From Shouchella xiaoxiensis (GTDB lineage: Bacteria; Bacillota; Bacilli; Bacillales; Bacillaceae_D), in the NCBI RefSeq assembly GCF_016907895.1, contig NZ_JAFBCV010000009.1:111641-175640 (forward strand): a stretch of 64,000 bases of DNA. The letters are read 5' to 3'. Below are positions 17,893-26,816 of this stretch, piece by piece. A program made the position numbers and the translations under genes. The number at the start of each line of letters is the position of its first letter. Position 1 is the stretch's first letter. The notes beneath the pieces were generated by a model, which had not been told where the DNA came from, did not search any database, and worked only from the letters and a program-made list of their open reading frames with translations.

Positions 17893-18795
17893 ATGAAAAA
17901 GATTTTTCTGTTTGCAGGATTGTCGTTTTTATTAGTTGGATGTGGGCAAGGAACGAATGAAGCAACCGCTGAAGGGGATAGAGCGGGAAGCGAAACGAAT
18001 GAACGAGAAAACTGGCCGGAAACATTGCGGTTTGCTGATACAGGTTTAGAAGGACTGGAAGAATTGCAGCGCGAGTTTGGTCCATTTAAAGATGCGTTAG
18101 AAGAAGTTCTCGATATTGAGATAGAATTTTTTGCTGTTAATGACCGCATTATTGGGGCGACAGCACTGGAATACGATCAAGTAGATGTCCTCCTTGCTGG
18201 ACCGTCTGAATATGCGCAAATTAAATCGGTGGTTCCAGGTGCTGAACCGATAGTCGGGATTGAGCGAGCTGATTATCATGCAGCGATTATTGTTCATGAA
18301 GACAGTGAGTATCAAACGTTGGAAGATATAAAAGGAACAACGGTTGCAATGAAGGACGCTGGCTCAACGAGTGGTCATATTGGACCGAGCCAGATTTTAA
18401 TTGAAGCTGGTTTTGATCTTGACCGTGATGTATCCATTCAACTGCTTGATGGAGCGCGAATCGAAGCATTTAAAAATCATGATGTGGAAGTACTTGCCAC
18501 TGGGATTAAAGATTATCAGCAAATGGTAGAGGAGGATGGCGAAGGCAAATACCGCTTGTTGGCTGAGGGGGAGCCACTGCCAAATGATTTATTTGTTGCC
18601 TCTCCAGCATTAGACGACGGTTTTGTTGAAGAGCTAACAGCGGCCATTCTTGAGAATCAAGATGTAATCTTATCAAGTATTTTAGAAACGGGAGAGAACG
18701 ATAAGTATTTAGAAGGTCAGTTTGTTGATGCAGAAGATGCCGACTATGATTCCATGCGTGAAGCGTATCGCGTACTTGGAATGGAGCTTGATTGA
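17893..18795 (+). CDS. phnD: PhnD-type phosphonate/phosphate substrate-binding lipoprotein
   Basis: Extracellular solute receptor of an ABC importer, 300 residues. The signal peptide ends in lipobox LVGC with Cys about residue 17. PhnD-family segments follow: LRFADTGLEG, VDVLLAGPSEYAQI, VAMKDAGSTSGHIGPS and VEVLATGIKDYQQM. ATG 17893 is chosen, spaced 8 nt from AAGGAG; an in-frame GTG at 17884 is too close. It overlaps the ATPase start by one base. The family binds phosphonates, phosphite or phosphate esters, and the ligand is not determined here. Confidence 0.88.
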   Translation: MKKIFLFAGLSFLLVGCGQGTNEATAEGDRAGSETNERENWPETLRFADTGLEGLEELQREFGPFKDALEEVLDIEIEFFAVNDRIIGATALEYDQVDVLLAGPSEYAQIKSVVPGAEPIVGIERADYHAAIIVHEDSEYQTLEDIKGTTVAMKDAGSTSGHIGPSQILIEAGFDLDRDVSIQLLDGARIEAFKNHDVEVLATGIKDYQQMVEEDGEGKYRLLAEGEPLPNDLFVASPALDDGFVEELTAAILENQDVILSSILETGENDKYLEGQFVDAEDADYDSMREAYRVLGMELD

Positions 18796-19565
18796 TGGGG
18801 GCAGTCATCTCAGTCGAACGCTTAGCAAAAACTTATGAGAATGGAGTAACGGCTCTTAGAGGAATTGATTTTAACATACAAGCAGGGGAGAAAGTCGTTC
18901 TTCTTGGGCATAACGGGTCGGGAAAATCGACCTTATTCCGCTGCATGAGCCAGTTTGAGCAGCCGACTGAGGGTCAGGTTTTCGTTGAGGGTGTTAATCT
19001 CCCAAGTTTGAATAAACGGACATTGCGGACATACCGCAAACAGATGGGAATTGTGTTTCAGCACTTTAATCTTATATACAACCTATCTGTTATGCAGAAT
19101 GTTTTATTTGGCGCTATGGGGCGCACAGCCACATTTGTGCAAGTGCTCGCCCCCTTTGCTACAAGTCAGTTAAGAGAAGAAGCCATGGACTGCTTAGAGC
19201 AAGTCGGTCTTGCCCATTTAGCAGGGCGTCGAGCAGATGCATTGTCGGGCGGCCAGAAACAGCGGGTTGCGATTGCAAGGATGCTCATGCAGCGACCGTC
19301 CATTATTCTTGCCGATGAGCCGATTGCAAGCCTTGATCCGAAAGCCGGTAAGGAAATTATGGCGTTGTTAACTAAGATTGCCTCAAACAAAGGGATGACG
19401 ATGATTTGCATTCTACATCAGCTCGATGCTGCGTTGGAGTTTGGCGATCGAATCATTGCTTTAAAACAAGGTGAAAAAGTGCTCGATGCCCCAGTAGGGA
19501 AGATTGATCAGCGTCAACTATCATGGCTTTATGATATTGATGAAAAAGAGGAGGGTGTATCATGA
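18795..19565 (+). CDS. phnC: PhnC-type ABC importer ATP-binding protein
   Basis: ATPase of the phosphonate-type importer, 256 residues. Walker A is GHNGSGKST (~34-42), then VFQHFNL Q-loop, [15 protein letters not shown] signature, LADEPIASLDP Walker B and ILHQLD as switch region. The insertion with FGAMGRTATFVQVLAPF is typical of PhnC. The start ATG shares a base with the phnD stop (TGATG). It overlaps phnE by 4 nt, so the three subunits are translationally coupled. Confidence 0.92.
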   Translation: MGAVISVERLAKTYENGVTALRGIDFNIQAGEKVVLLGHNGSGKSTLFRCMSQFEQPTEGQVFVEGVNLPSLNKRTLRTYRKQMGIVFQHFNLIYNLSVMQNVLFGAMGRTATFVQVLAPFATSQLREEAMDCLEQVGLAHLAGRRADALSGGQKQRVAIARMLMQRPSIILADEPIASLDPKAGKEIMALLTKIASNKGMTMICILHQLDAALEFGDRIIALKQGEKVLDAPVGKIDQRQLSWLYDIDEKEEGVS

Positions 19566-20359
19566 CTGAACGACAAAATGCGCATATGCCTCCTCGTTTT
19601 AAGCGTCCGCCTTTGCTTGCATGGTTCGGCTGGCTAGTCTTCTTGACGCTGTTTATTATGGGAATTCAGCACGGTGGGGTCTCGATCGATCGGCTTTCAA
19701 CAGGATTTGTGAACATGATTCATTTCATTTCTACTGCTTTTCCACCTGACCCATCTCGATTCTCATCAATTTCAGCAGCGATGTATGAGACCTTTCAGAT
19801 TGCCCTAGTGGGAACCGTTTTTGGCGTCATTATCTCTTTACCGGTCGCTTTGTTAGCATCTGCGAACACAACAATTCATCCGCTTGTTGGTTATGCAACA
19901 AAAGGGTTTGTCTCTGTTCTTCGCACCATTCCTGATCTTGTTTGGGCGTTAATCTTTGTCATCTCAATTGGGCTTGGTCCTTTAGCTGGGATACTAACGA
20001 TTACCGTTGATACAATTGGTTTCTGTGCTCGCTTTTTTTCAGAGCGGATTGAAGAAATTGAGAAGGGGCCGTCAGAGGCGCTTGAATCAACGGGAGGCTC
20101 CAAGCTTGGCGTGATGTCAGGGGCAATCTTGCCGATTGGATTTGCTTCATTTGTCGGTACAAGCCTTTTTAGCGTGGAAAAAGCCGTACGATCAGCGGTA
20201 ATTCTAGGTCTTGTTGGTGCGGGTGGAATTGGCGTCGAACTCTCGACATCAATGACGCTACGACGATTTGACGAAGCGCTAATGATCATTATTCTAATCT
20301 TGGTTGTGGTCATTGCTGTTGAACAAGTTTCACAGCGCATCCGTAAACGACTTATTTAG
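19562..20359 (+). CDS. phnE: PhnE-type ABC importer permease
   Basis: Inner membrane permease, 265 residues with about six membrane helices. The EAA loop that contacts the ATPase reads EALESTGGSKLGVMSGAILP. Only one permease gene is present, so the channel would be a homodimer. There is no C-P lyase or phosphonatase gene in the window, which leaves the imported compound open. The next gene, 16 nt on, is a Ppx/GppA phosphatase with its own GGAGGAGGAG site. Confidence 0.92.
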   Translation: MTERQNAHMPPRFKRPPLLAWFGWLVFLTLFIMGIQHGGVSIDRLSTGFVNMIHFISTAFPPDPSRFSSISAAMYETFQIALVGTVFGVIISLPVALLASANTTIHPLVGYATKGFVSVLRTIPDLVWALIFVISIGLGPLAGILTITVDTIGFCARFFSERIEEIEKGPSEALESTGGSKLGVMSGAILPIGFASFVGTSLFSVEKAVRSAVILGLVGAGGIGVELSTSMTLRRFDEALMIIILILVVVIAVEQVSQRIRKRLI

Positions 20360-20375
20360 CGGAGGAGGAGCGCTT

Positions 20376-21293
20376 ATGCACTATGTTTCAATCATTGAAA
20401 TTGGCTCCAACTCCATGAAATGTACCATTTGCAGGAGAAAGAATGACGTATGGTGCGTGGTGGCGAAAAAGAAGACGCAGGTCCATCTAGCAAGACATCT
20501 CACTGTAGAACGATTTCTCAAAGAGGCAGCGGTAAAGAAAGTGATTTGGGGCCTGCAGCAGTTTAAAAAAGTGGAAGACGCTTACGGGTGCCGCGGATCA
20601 TTTGTCTTTGCGACCGGTGCCTTGCGCCTCGCCTTAAACCAAGCGGAGATCGTAAAGACGATTAAAGAAAAGATGCATTCATCGATTCATATTCTCTCAG
20701 GGAATCTGGAAGCTTTGCTTGGATACCTTGCTCTGCAACAAAAAGAAAAACTGGAGGCTGGCATTATATTAGATACAGGTGGTGCTAGTACAGAGTTAAC
20801 GGTTGTGTCTCAATCAAGCCCTGCATCTCTTCGCAGCTATCCCTTTGGGGCATTGACATTAAGCAATGATTATTTCAATCAAAAAGAGCGAGACTGGCGA
20901 TTGTTTGTGGAGCAGTTAAAAGAAGAAATCGTTTTAAACAGTGTACATACAAAGCGAACGACTACGTTAGTCACAATCGGTGGATCTCATCATTTTTTAA
21001 AGGATATTGCGGGCGATCAAACATTTTCGAACGATTTCTTTAAGCAGCAGCTTTACGAGCTGTTAGAAAAAGCAGAAGAGGAATTTGTCACGTTAAAATG
21101 GATTCCGAAACATCGAATTGCATCATTCAAGGGTGGAATCCTACCGTTGCTTGCTGTGTTAGATGTGTTTCACGTTTCTAAAATTGCGTTTCATCGGCTG
21201 ACAATTACGGAAGGTGTCATTGCTGCCCTAAATGAAAAAAATAAAAAAGCTAGATCAATTCTGAACGGCACCTCGAGCGTAAGTTTTACGTAA
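20376..21293 (+). CDS. ppx: Ppx/GppA-family exopolyphosphatase
   Basis: A 305-residue phosphatase of the actin/hsp70-fold Ppx/GppA family, which cuts phosphate from polyphosphate or pppGpp. Motifs are IEIGSNSMK near the N-terminus, the catalytic-loop region ATGALRLALN and the ATP-binding-like IILDTGGASTELTVV. It has the two core domains and no C-terminal HD extension, so it is a short form. ATG 20376 follows GCGGAGGAGGAGCGCTT. Being last in the phnDCE operon links phosphorus uptake with stored polyphosphate use (inference). Confidence 0.85.
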   Translation: MHYVSIIEIGSNSMKCTICRRKNDVWCVVAKKKTQVHLARHLTVERFLKEAAVKKVIWGLQQFKKVEDAYGCRGSFVFATGALRLALNQAEIVKTIKEKMHSSIHILSGNLEALLGYLALQQKEKLEAGIILDTGGASTELTVVSQSSPASLRSYPFGALTLSNDYFNQKERDWRLFVEQLKEEIVLNSVHTKRTTTLVTIGGSHHFLKDIAGDQTFSNDFFKQQLYELLEKAEEEFVTLKWIPKHRIASFKGGILPLLAVLDVFHVSKIAFHRLTITEGVIAALNEKNKKARSILNGTSSVSFT

Positions 21294-21312
21294 CCAGGTG
21301 CCGTTCGTTTTT
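21263..21312 (+). terminator. terminator of the phn-ppx operon
   Basis: Eleven-base perfect arms (21263-21273 and 21296-21306) are followed by GTTTTT. The left arm is inside the ppx coding end. Confidence 0.8.
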
Positions 21313-21315
21313 GCG

Positions 21316-22191
21316 TTACTTGCCGGTTAAAAGTGCTGCAAGTTGATCGTGTTCAGTCGATAGTTCAGCCACGTCTGCAAAGGTAAGCAGCATGCCTTGG
21401 AATACAACTTTTTTCGGTTCTTCTTTTTTGTATTCAGCAGCAATAACCTGCAGTGCATCGTGAAGATCCTGGTGCTTGCTTTCGGACAGAGAGAGTGTCG
21501 TCATTTTATGCTGTACCTGCTTAATAAGCTCCGCTACTTTTTCCTGCCCATGGGGAAAACAGCTGTGGTGCAGCAATGGTTTCATCATCGCTTCTGTCAT
21601 CAAAGGAGCTTCTTGCCTCTGATTAAGTGCGGTAATTAAGTCATCTAAGCGATTTAAAATATAACGTGCCAGCTGTTTTTCTGACAACGTAACATGATTT
21701 AATAAGATCATTTGGAAGTACGTCTGTGTTAGTCCTTCGAGCATAATAACTGCATCCACATCGTGTGGCTTTAAATCTTCTCCGTAAATAGAAAGGAGAA
21801 TGGTTTGGTGCCAAATAAAAATCTCTTTTTTCTTTTCTCTCATAAAGATCGCCATTTCTCGATTTGAGGCGAGGCCCTGTTCTTGGAATTGCATCATAAT
21901 AAATTCCCGATGCGAAATAATCTCCTTAAACTGAACTTCAAGCTGTTTCTCAAATGTCTGCTTAGGCGAGAGGTTTTCTTCAGCAACGGCCGTTACTTTC
22001 TCCCATAACCGTCCATAATAATACTGAAAAATCGCCAGAATTAATTCGTCTTTAGAAGAGAAATGCAGATAGAATGCCCCTTTAGACATGCCGCTCTCAG
22101 TCACAATCTCTTGAATTGATGTTGTATGGAAACCTTTATTTGCAAATAAGCGCATTGCCGCTTCAATTAATTGTGTTCGTTTATCTTTCAT
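21316..22191 (-). CDS. yerO: TetR-family repressor of the adjacent RND pump
   Basis: A 291-residue regulator with an N-terminal TetR helix-turn-helix (IQEIVTESGMSKGAFYLHFSSKDELI, residues ~26-51) and a long helical ligand domain. The length and the divergent position beside swrC match B. subtilis YerO. Two ATGAC-N6-GTCAT palindromes lie between it and swrC and are its probable operators, so it likely represses both genes. Its own ribosome site is weak: the start lies 10 nt after GAGAGGATT. Confidence 0.9.
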   Translation of the reverse strand: MKDKRTQLIEAAMRLFANKGFHTTSIQEIVTESGMSKGAFYLHFSSKDELILAIFQYYYGRLWEKVTAVAEENLSPKQTFEKQLEVQFKEIISHREFIMMQFQEQGLASNREMAIFMREKKKEIFIWHQTILLSIYGEDLKPHDVDAVIMLEGLTQTYFQMILLNHVTLSEKQLARYILNRLDDLITALNQRQEAPLMTEAMMKPLLHHSCFPHGQEKVAELIKQVQHKMTTLSLSESKHQDLHDALQVIAAEYKKEEPKKVVFQGMLLTFADVAELSTEHDQLAALLTGK

Positions 22192-22264
22192 TAGAAAGCA
22201 ATCCTCTCAACAAATATCGTTACCTGTATCGTAACAGAAAAAAACATGAAGCGATACTGAGGTA

Positions 22265-22280
22265 ATGACTAATCGGTCAT
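22265..22280. promoter_or_regulatory. TetR-type operator 1 (YerO)
   Basis: ATGACTAATCGGTCAT has perfect 5-bp arms and the same form as the palindrome at 22356. It lies closer to yerO, consistent with autoregulation. Confidence 0.7.
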
Positions 22281-22318
22281 ATATGCTAAAAATAGACACA
22301 AATCACGTTAAAAAACAA

Positions 22319-22371
22319 TTGATATTGATTGTTATGTTCGCTAATATAGATAATTATGACCAGTCAGTCAT
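22319..22371 (+). promoter_or_regulatory. swrC promoter with TetR-type operator 2
   Basis: TTGATA (22319-22324) and TAATAT (22342-22347), with a 17-nt spacer, are followed at the start-site region by the palindrome ATGACCAGTCAGTCAT (22356-22371). A repressor bound here would block transcription into the 46-codon ORF and swrC. Confidence 0.7.
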
Positions 22372-22388
22372 ATGGGTGGAGGGAGAAG

Positions 22389-22529
22389 ATGGATCAAAGA
22401 GAGACGCGAGATATGAACAAGAATGTTTCACGTGAATCATTAGAAACCATTGCAAGGCGATTACGCATACGCGGGGTAGATGCGATTGTCTGTTTACCTA
22501 AAACTGAACGCAAGGAGAACAAGTGGTGA
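22389..22529 (+). CDS. 46-aa small protein overlapping the swrC start
   Basis: ATG 22389 follows GGGTGGAGGGAGAAG and opens a 46-codon frame (start MDQRETRDMNKNVSRESLE, end CLPKTERKENKW). Its TGA overlaps the GTG start region of swrC, so the two are probably translationally coupled. The product is basic, contains IARRLRIRGVDAIVCL and has no membrane helix. I do not recognise it. It lies between the swrC promoter/operator and swrC, so it is transcribed with the pump. It could be a small regulator or merely a coupling leader. Confidence 0.5.
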   Translation: MDQRETRDMNKNVSRESLETIARRLRIRGVDAIVCLPKTERKENKW

Positions 22530-25500
22530 AATCAATTATATCTTTTTCAATAAACAATAAGTTTGCCATCTGGTTATTAACCATTTTAATTACAGTAGCC
22601 GGAATTTTTGCTGGTACAACAATGAATCAAGAGGTCATTCCAAATATTGATGCGCCGCTTGTTAGCGTAACAACCATTTATCCCGGTGCAACGCCAGAAG
22701 AAATGGCTGAAGAAGTAACGATCCCAATAGAACAAGCTGTGGAAAATTTGAATGGTGTAGCCGTCGTTCAATCTTCTTCTTTTGAAAATGTATCCTCGAT
22801 GCAAATTGAGTATGAATTTAGCAAGGATATGACAGAAGCTGAAGCTGAAGTCAAAGAAGCGGTTGAGGCGATTTCCTTTACAGACGGTGTGGAAGCACCG
22901 ACTGTCTCAAGGTTAAGCTTTGGCGCTTTCCCAGTTTTAACGCTTAGCGTATCAGAAGATGGGAAAACTTTAGCAGAATTAACGGAACAGGTTGAAAATG
23001 AGATTATTCCGAGTCTAGAAGGGCTTCCTGGCATTGCCTCTGTAGCGGCAACTGGACAAGAGATGCAGGAAGTCGAAATAACTTTTGATCAAGAGGCACT
23101 AGCTGAAAATGGTTTAACAGAAGACATGATTACACAGCTGCTGGAAGCGCAGTCGATGCGCTTTCCTCTTGGACTCTATACATTTGGGGATACGGAACAA
23201 TCTGTTGTAATCGATGGGCGCGTTACAACGATTGGTGACTTAAAAGAACTGCAGCTTCCAGTAACGCCGCCTTCATTGGGTGAAATGGAAATGGATAACA
23301 TGCCTCCAGCACAAGGAGAAGGAGCGCAAATGCCGGCGATGGAGCCGAGCATGGTTGCGCTTGAAGATGTTGCCACTGTTGAGGTTGTGACACAGTCGGA
23401 ATCGATTTCCCGGACAAACGGCCAGACATCAATCGGGGTTGAAATTGTCAAAGCTTCCGATGCCAATACGGTTGAAGTGGTGGAAGAAGTCAGAGAAGTG
23501 ATTGTTGAGTTTGAAGAGAACGGCGTGACGATTGCCACGACAATGGATCAAGCTGAGCCGATTGAGGAAGCAGTTGCAACGATGTTAAGCAAAGCATTGT
23601 TCGGAGCGATGTTTGCTGTTTTGATTATCCTATTGTTCTTGCGTAACATTAAGTCAACCATCATCTCAGTTATTTCAATTCCGATTTCGCTCTTTATTGC
23701 GCTCATTCTATTGCAGCAGTTAGACATTACGCTCAATTTAATGACGCTTGGTGCGATGACCGTCGCGATTGGTCGAGTCATTGATGATTCGATTGTTGTT
23801 GTTGAAAACATCTTCAGGCGGATGGGCTCCAAGACAGAAACATTAAAGGGTAGAGCACTTATTCAGAGTGCAACAAAAGAAGTATTTAAACCGATCCTAT
23901 CGTCAACGATTGTGACGAGTGCGGTGTTTCTGCCGCTTGGATTAGTTGAAGGCGTTGTTGGGGAATTATTTCTACCGTTTGGCTTAACGGTTATCTTCGC
24001 CTTGTTTGCATCGCTTCTTGTGGCGATTACGGTCGTACCGATGATGGCACATACGATGTTCAAAAAAGGCGTGCCGGCAAAACAGGTTCATGATGAATCG
24101 AAGCCAGGCAAGCTGGCGAGCGCTTACCGCAAGCTGCTGCAGTGGACCTTAAATCATAAGTGGATAACTGGCCTAATTGCAGTCGTGCTTCTGGTTGGGA
24201 GCTTATTTTTAACGCCATTTGTGGGCGTAAGTTTCCTTCCAGAAGACGAAGAGAAAATGGTCTTTGCCACCTATTCACCTAATGCAGGAACAACCTTCGC
24301 CGATGCGGAAGCCGATGTGAATGAGGCAGAAGCGATTTTACTTGCGCGTGAAGGTATTGATACGTTCCAGTTTTCTTTAGGTGGTTCAAGTCCGATGCCA
24401 ATGGTGGCAACTGGAAGCAATTCAGCGATTTTCTACATTCAATATGAAGATGATTTTGAAGGATTTAGTGCTGAAAAAACGGCGCTACTAGAAGAGATGG
24501 AACAGGTAACAGAGAATGGAACATGGTCGTCCCAAGATATTGCTACAGGTGGTATGGGTTCAAGTGATTTAAGCATCCGAGTTTATGGAGAGACAGCTGA
24601 AGAAATTGAACCTGTCATTGAAGAAGTGACCTCGATTATGGAGCAGTACGATGACTTAGATGAACCCGAAACAACGATTTCAGATCGGTACAATGAATAC
24701 ACACTAGAGATAGACAAGGATCAGGTGACTCAGTACGGTTTAACGACGGCACAAGTAGGGATGGCGCTTTATTCCCGCGAAGATTCTGACGCCTTAACGA
24801 CCGTTGAGGTGGAAGGACAGACGCTGGATGTTGTAGTTGCAACAGATGAAGAGCAATACGATGATCTTGACGAACTGCTCGCAGTCATGATTCCGACTCC
24901 AATGGGGACAGAGGTTGCAGTTGCCGATTTAGTGACGGTTGAAGAAGGCACGACGTCTTCAACGATTACCCGTCGCGAAGGACAGATATATGCCGAAGTC
25001 TCAGCAAAGATTCTTTCTGACGATGTCACACAAGTGTCTGGAGATGTTATGGAGGAAGTTGATGAGCTGGAGCTTCCGGCTGGAGTTACCACTCAAACAG
25101 GTGGTGTAACTGCTGACATTGAAGAATCGTTTACACAGTTAGGTTTAGCGATGCTCGCGGCAATTGCGATTGTTTACTTTGTCTTAGTTGTGACTTTTGG
25201 CGGCGGACTCGCACCATTTGCGATTTTGTTCTCGCTTCCGTTTATCGCGATTGGTTCACTTGTCGGTTTATTTATTACCGGTGAAACGATTAGCATTTCT
25301 GTCTTAATTGGGGTGCTCATGTTAATCGGAATCGTTGTAACGAATGCAATTGTTCTTATAGACCGCGTTATTCATAAAGAGCGCGAAGGCTTAAGCACAA
25401 GAGAATCGCTGCTTGAGGCAGGAACAACACGTTTGCGTCCAATCTTAATGACGGCACTTGCTACAATTGGTGCGCTCTTGCCGCTTGCATTTGGTTTAGA

Positions 25501-25642
25501 AGGTGGCGGTTTGATTTCGAAGGGGCTTGGGATTACCGTTATTGGTGGTTTAACAAGTTCGACACTGCTCACGCTTGTAATCGTGCCAATTGTGTATGAA
25601 GCGTTAATGAAGATGAAAAGAAAGATAAAAACAGAAGGATAA
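22523..25642 (+). CDS. swrC: RND-family efflux pump, SwrC (YerP)-like
   Basis: Proton-driven efflux transporter of the AcrB/HAE1 class, 1039 residues. SwrC in B. subtilis exports surfactin and supports swarming; the substrate here is inferred only by family. There are twelve membrane helices in two halves, each followed by a large extracellular domain. The helix-4 proton-relay pair is DD at residues ~421-422 in VAIGRVIDDSIVVVENIF. The start is GTG 22523 or the adjacent GTG 22526, which is better spaced from AAGGAG. Its start overlaps the 46-codon ORF. No MFP or outer-membrane partner is expected in a Gram-positive. Confidence 0.92.
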   Translation: MVKSIISFSINNKFAIWLLTILITVAGIFAGTTMNQEVIPNIDAPLVSVTTIYPGATPEEMAEEVTIPIEQAVENLNGVAVVQSSSFENVSSMQIEYEFSKDMTEAEAEVKEAVEAISFTDGVEAPTVSRLSFGAFPVLTLSVSEDGKTLAELTEQVENEIIPSLEGLPGIASVAATGQEMQEVEITFDQEALAENGLTEDMITQLLEAQSMRFPLGLYTFGDTEQSVVIDGRVTTIGDLKELQLPVTPPSLGEMEMDNMPPAQGEGAQMPAMEPSMVALEDVATVEVVTQSESISRTNGQTSIGVEIVKASDANTVEVVEEVREVIVEFEENGVTIATTMDQAEPIEEAVATMLSKALFGAMFAVLIILLFLRNIKSTIISVISIPISLFIALILLQQLDITLNLMTLGAMTVAIGRVIDDSIVVVENIFRRMGSKTETLKGRALIQSATKEVFKPILSSTIVTSAVFLPLGLVEGVVGELFLPFGLTVIFALFASLLVAITVVPMMAHTMFKKGVPAKQVHDESKPGKLASAYRKLLQWTLNHKWITGLIAVVLLVGSLFLTPFVGVSFLPEDEEKMVFATYSPNAGTTFADAEADVNEAEAILLAREGIDTFQFSLGGSSPMPMVATGSNSAIFYIQYEDDFEGFSAEKTALLEEMEQVTENGTWSSQDIATGGMGSSDLSIRVYGETAEEIEPVIEEVTSIMEQYDDLDEPETTISDRYNEYTLEIDKDQVTQYGLTTAQVGMALYSREDSDALTTVEVEGQTLDVVVATDEEQYDDLDELLAVMIPTPMGTEVAVADLVTVEEGTTSSTITRREGQIYAEVSAKILSDDVTQVSGDVMEEVDELELPAGVTTQTGGVTADIEESFTQLGLAMLAAIAIVYFVLVVTFGGGLAPFAILFSLPFIAIGSLVGLFITGETISISVLIGVLMLIGIVVTNAIVLIDRVIHKEREGLSTRESLLEAGTTRLRPILMTALATIGALLPLAFGLEGGGLISKGLGITVIGGLTSSTLLTLVIVPIVYEALMKMKRKIKTEG

Positions 25643-25805
25643 TGGTTTACGCTCAGTGGTCTTTTCTCAATTAGTGATTGGGGGAAGGCCATTTTTATAT
25701 CGTTTCGCTTTAACAAGTTTGTTCAATAAAAGGACTGCTTTTGTTCATTCTCCGTTCATAGAACAAGTCTATTCTAGTTGTATCAAGGTAAAAGGATGTG
25801 AGTAC

Positions 25806-26816
25806 ATGTTTTTAGCGATGCGAGAATTGGCTTATGCGAAGTTGAGATATGCGCTTATTGCGCTCATAATGTTTTTACTGTCTTTGCTTGTGCTGTTCGT
25901 TTCAGGATTGGCACAGGGATTAGCGACGGATAACGCTGCGGGTATTATGAATATGGACGCAGATTATTTCGTATTAGATGAAGAAGCTGAGAATCAGTTA
26001 ACACGATCAATTGTCAGCGAAACCGATCAAGAAGCGGTTGCGTCCTTTTCTGATAAGGCCGAGCCGATTGGGATTCATATGGCTCAGATAGAAGACGGAG
26101 AAGATTCACTTGCTGATATTGCCTTTATGTCATTTGAAAATGGAAGCAAGTGGTTCCCGGAAGTGATTGAAGGAGACGCTCCGACTGCGCCTGGTGAAAT
26201 TGTAGCGGATAAATCGCTGAAGTCAGAAGGTTTTGCAGTAGGTTCATCTGTTCATGATTCAGCTAGTGATATGATGTTTACGCTTGTTGGTTTTTCTGAA
26301 AATCAACGCTATGGCCACTCGCCTATTCTTCATGTGTCGGAAGAAGATTGGACGGAGATGGGAGGCGCTGAGTTTATCACTAGTGGTCTTATTCTGGAAT
26401 CGTTAACGAGTGACGATGCTGAACAACTTGCAAGCGAGTTAGATGAGGGGGCTGTTGTTTCTCATAGCGATGTTCTCTCAGCATTTGTGTTAGCTGCTTT
26501 TTTCTACGTGATGACAATTCAAAAGCTGACGCAGTTTGGTATCTTAAAAGCGATAGGTGCTCGATCTAAAGAGTTAGCTAAAGCGGTCTTTTTTCAAATT
26601 GTGATCCTATCAGCAGTAAGTGTCGGGCTTGGTATTGGGGCGACGTTAGTTGTGGGTAATTTGTTACCAAATGGAATGCCGTTCCACCTAGATTTTGAAT
26701 TAATAGGCTTGCTTGCTGCTTTGTTCTTTGCTGTGGCGGTGCTGGGCTCATTGTTATCGCTTGTAAAAGTGATAAAAGTAGATCCGTTAGAAGCAATTGG
26801 AGGAGGAGCAGAATGA
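25806..26816 (+). CDS. HrtB/FtsX-like ABC transporter permease, apparently shortened
   Basis: A 336-residue permease with an N-terminal helix (~15-36), a large extracellular domain (~40-235) and three C-terminal helices ending in DPLEAIGGG. It is similar to the HrtB-type Bacillus permeases encoded with MacB-like ATPases. Against the family as I remember it, the stretch between VVSHSDV and SAFVLAAFFYVMT lacks about 25 residues (the usual IPGY-containing segment and first half of helix 2). This suggests an in-frame deletion. ATG 25806 follows AAAGGATGTGAGTAC. It overlaps the ATPase gene by 4 nt. Confidence 0.82.
   Translation: MFLAMRELAYAKLRYALIALIMFLLSLLVLFVSGLAQGLATDNAAGIMNMDADYFVLDEEAENQLTRSIVSETDQEAVASFSDKAEPIGIHMAQIEDGEDSLADIAFMSFENGSKWFPEVIEGDAPTAPGEIVADKSLKSEGFAVGSSVHDSASDMMFTLVGFSENQRYGHSPILHVSEEDWTEMGGAEFITSGLILESLTSDDAEQLASELDEGAVVSHSDVLSAFVLAAFFYVMTIQKLTQFGILKAIGARSKELAKAVFFQIVILSAVSVGLGIGATLVVGNLLPNGMPFHLDFELIGLLAALFFAVAVLGSLLSLVKVIKVDPLEAIGGGAE

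Noticed and set aside
19891..20340. 149-codon antisense ORF inside phnE
   Set aside because: The phnE frame has all family features; the antisense product is a Ser/Thr/Ile-rich shadow.
23176..23538. 120-codon antisense ORF inside swrC
   Set aside because: It lies wholly within a strongly conserved RND gene, has low-complexity Ser/Thr-rich translation and no ribosome site, so it is a codon-bias shadow.
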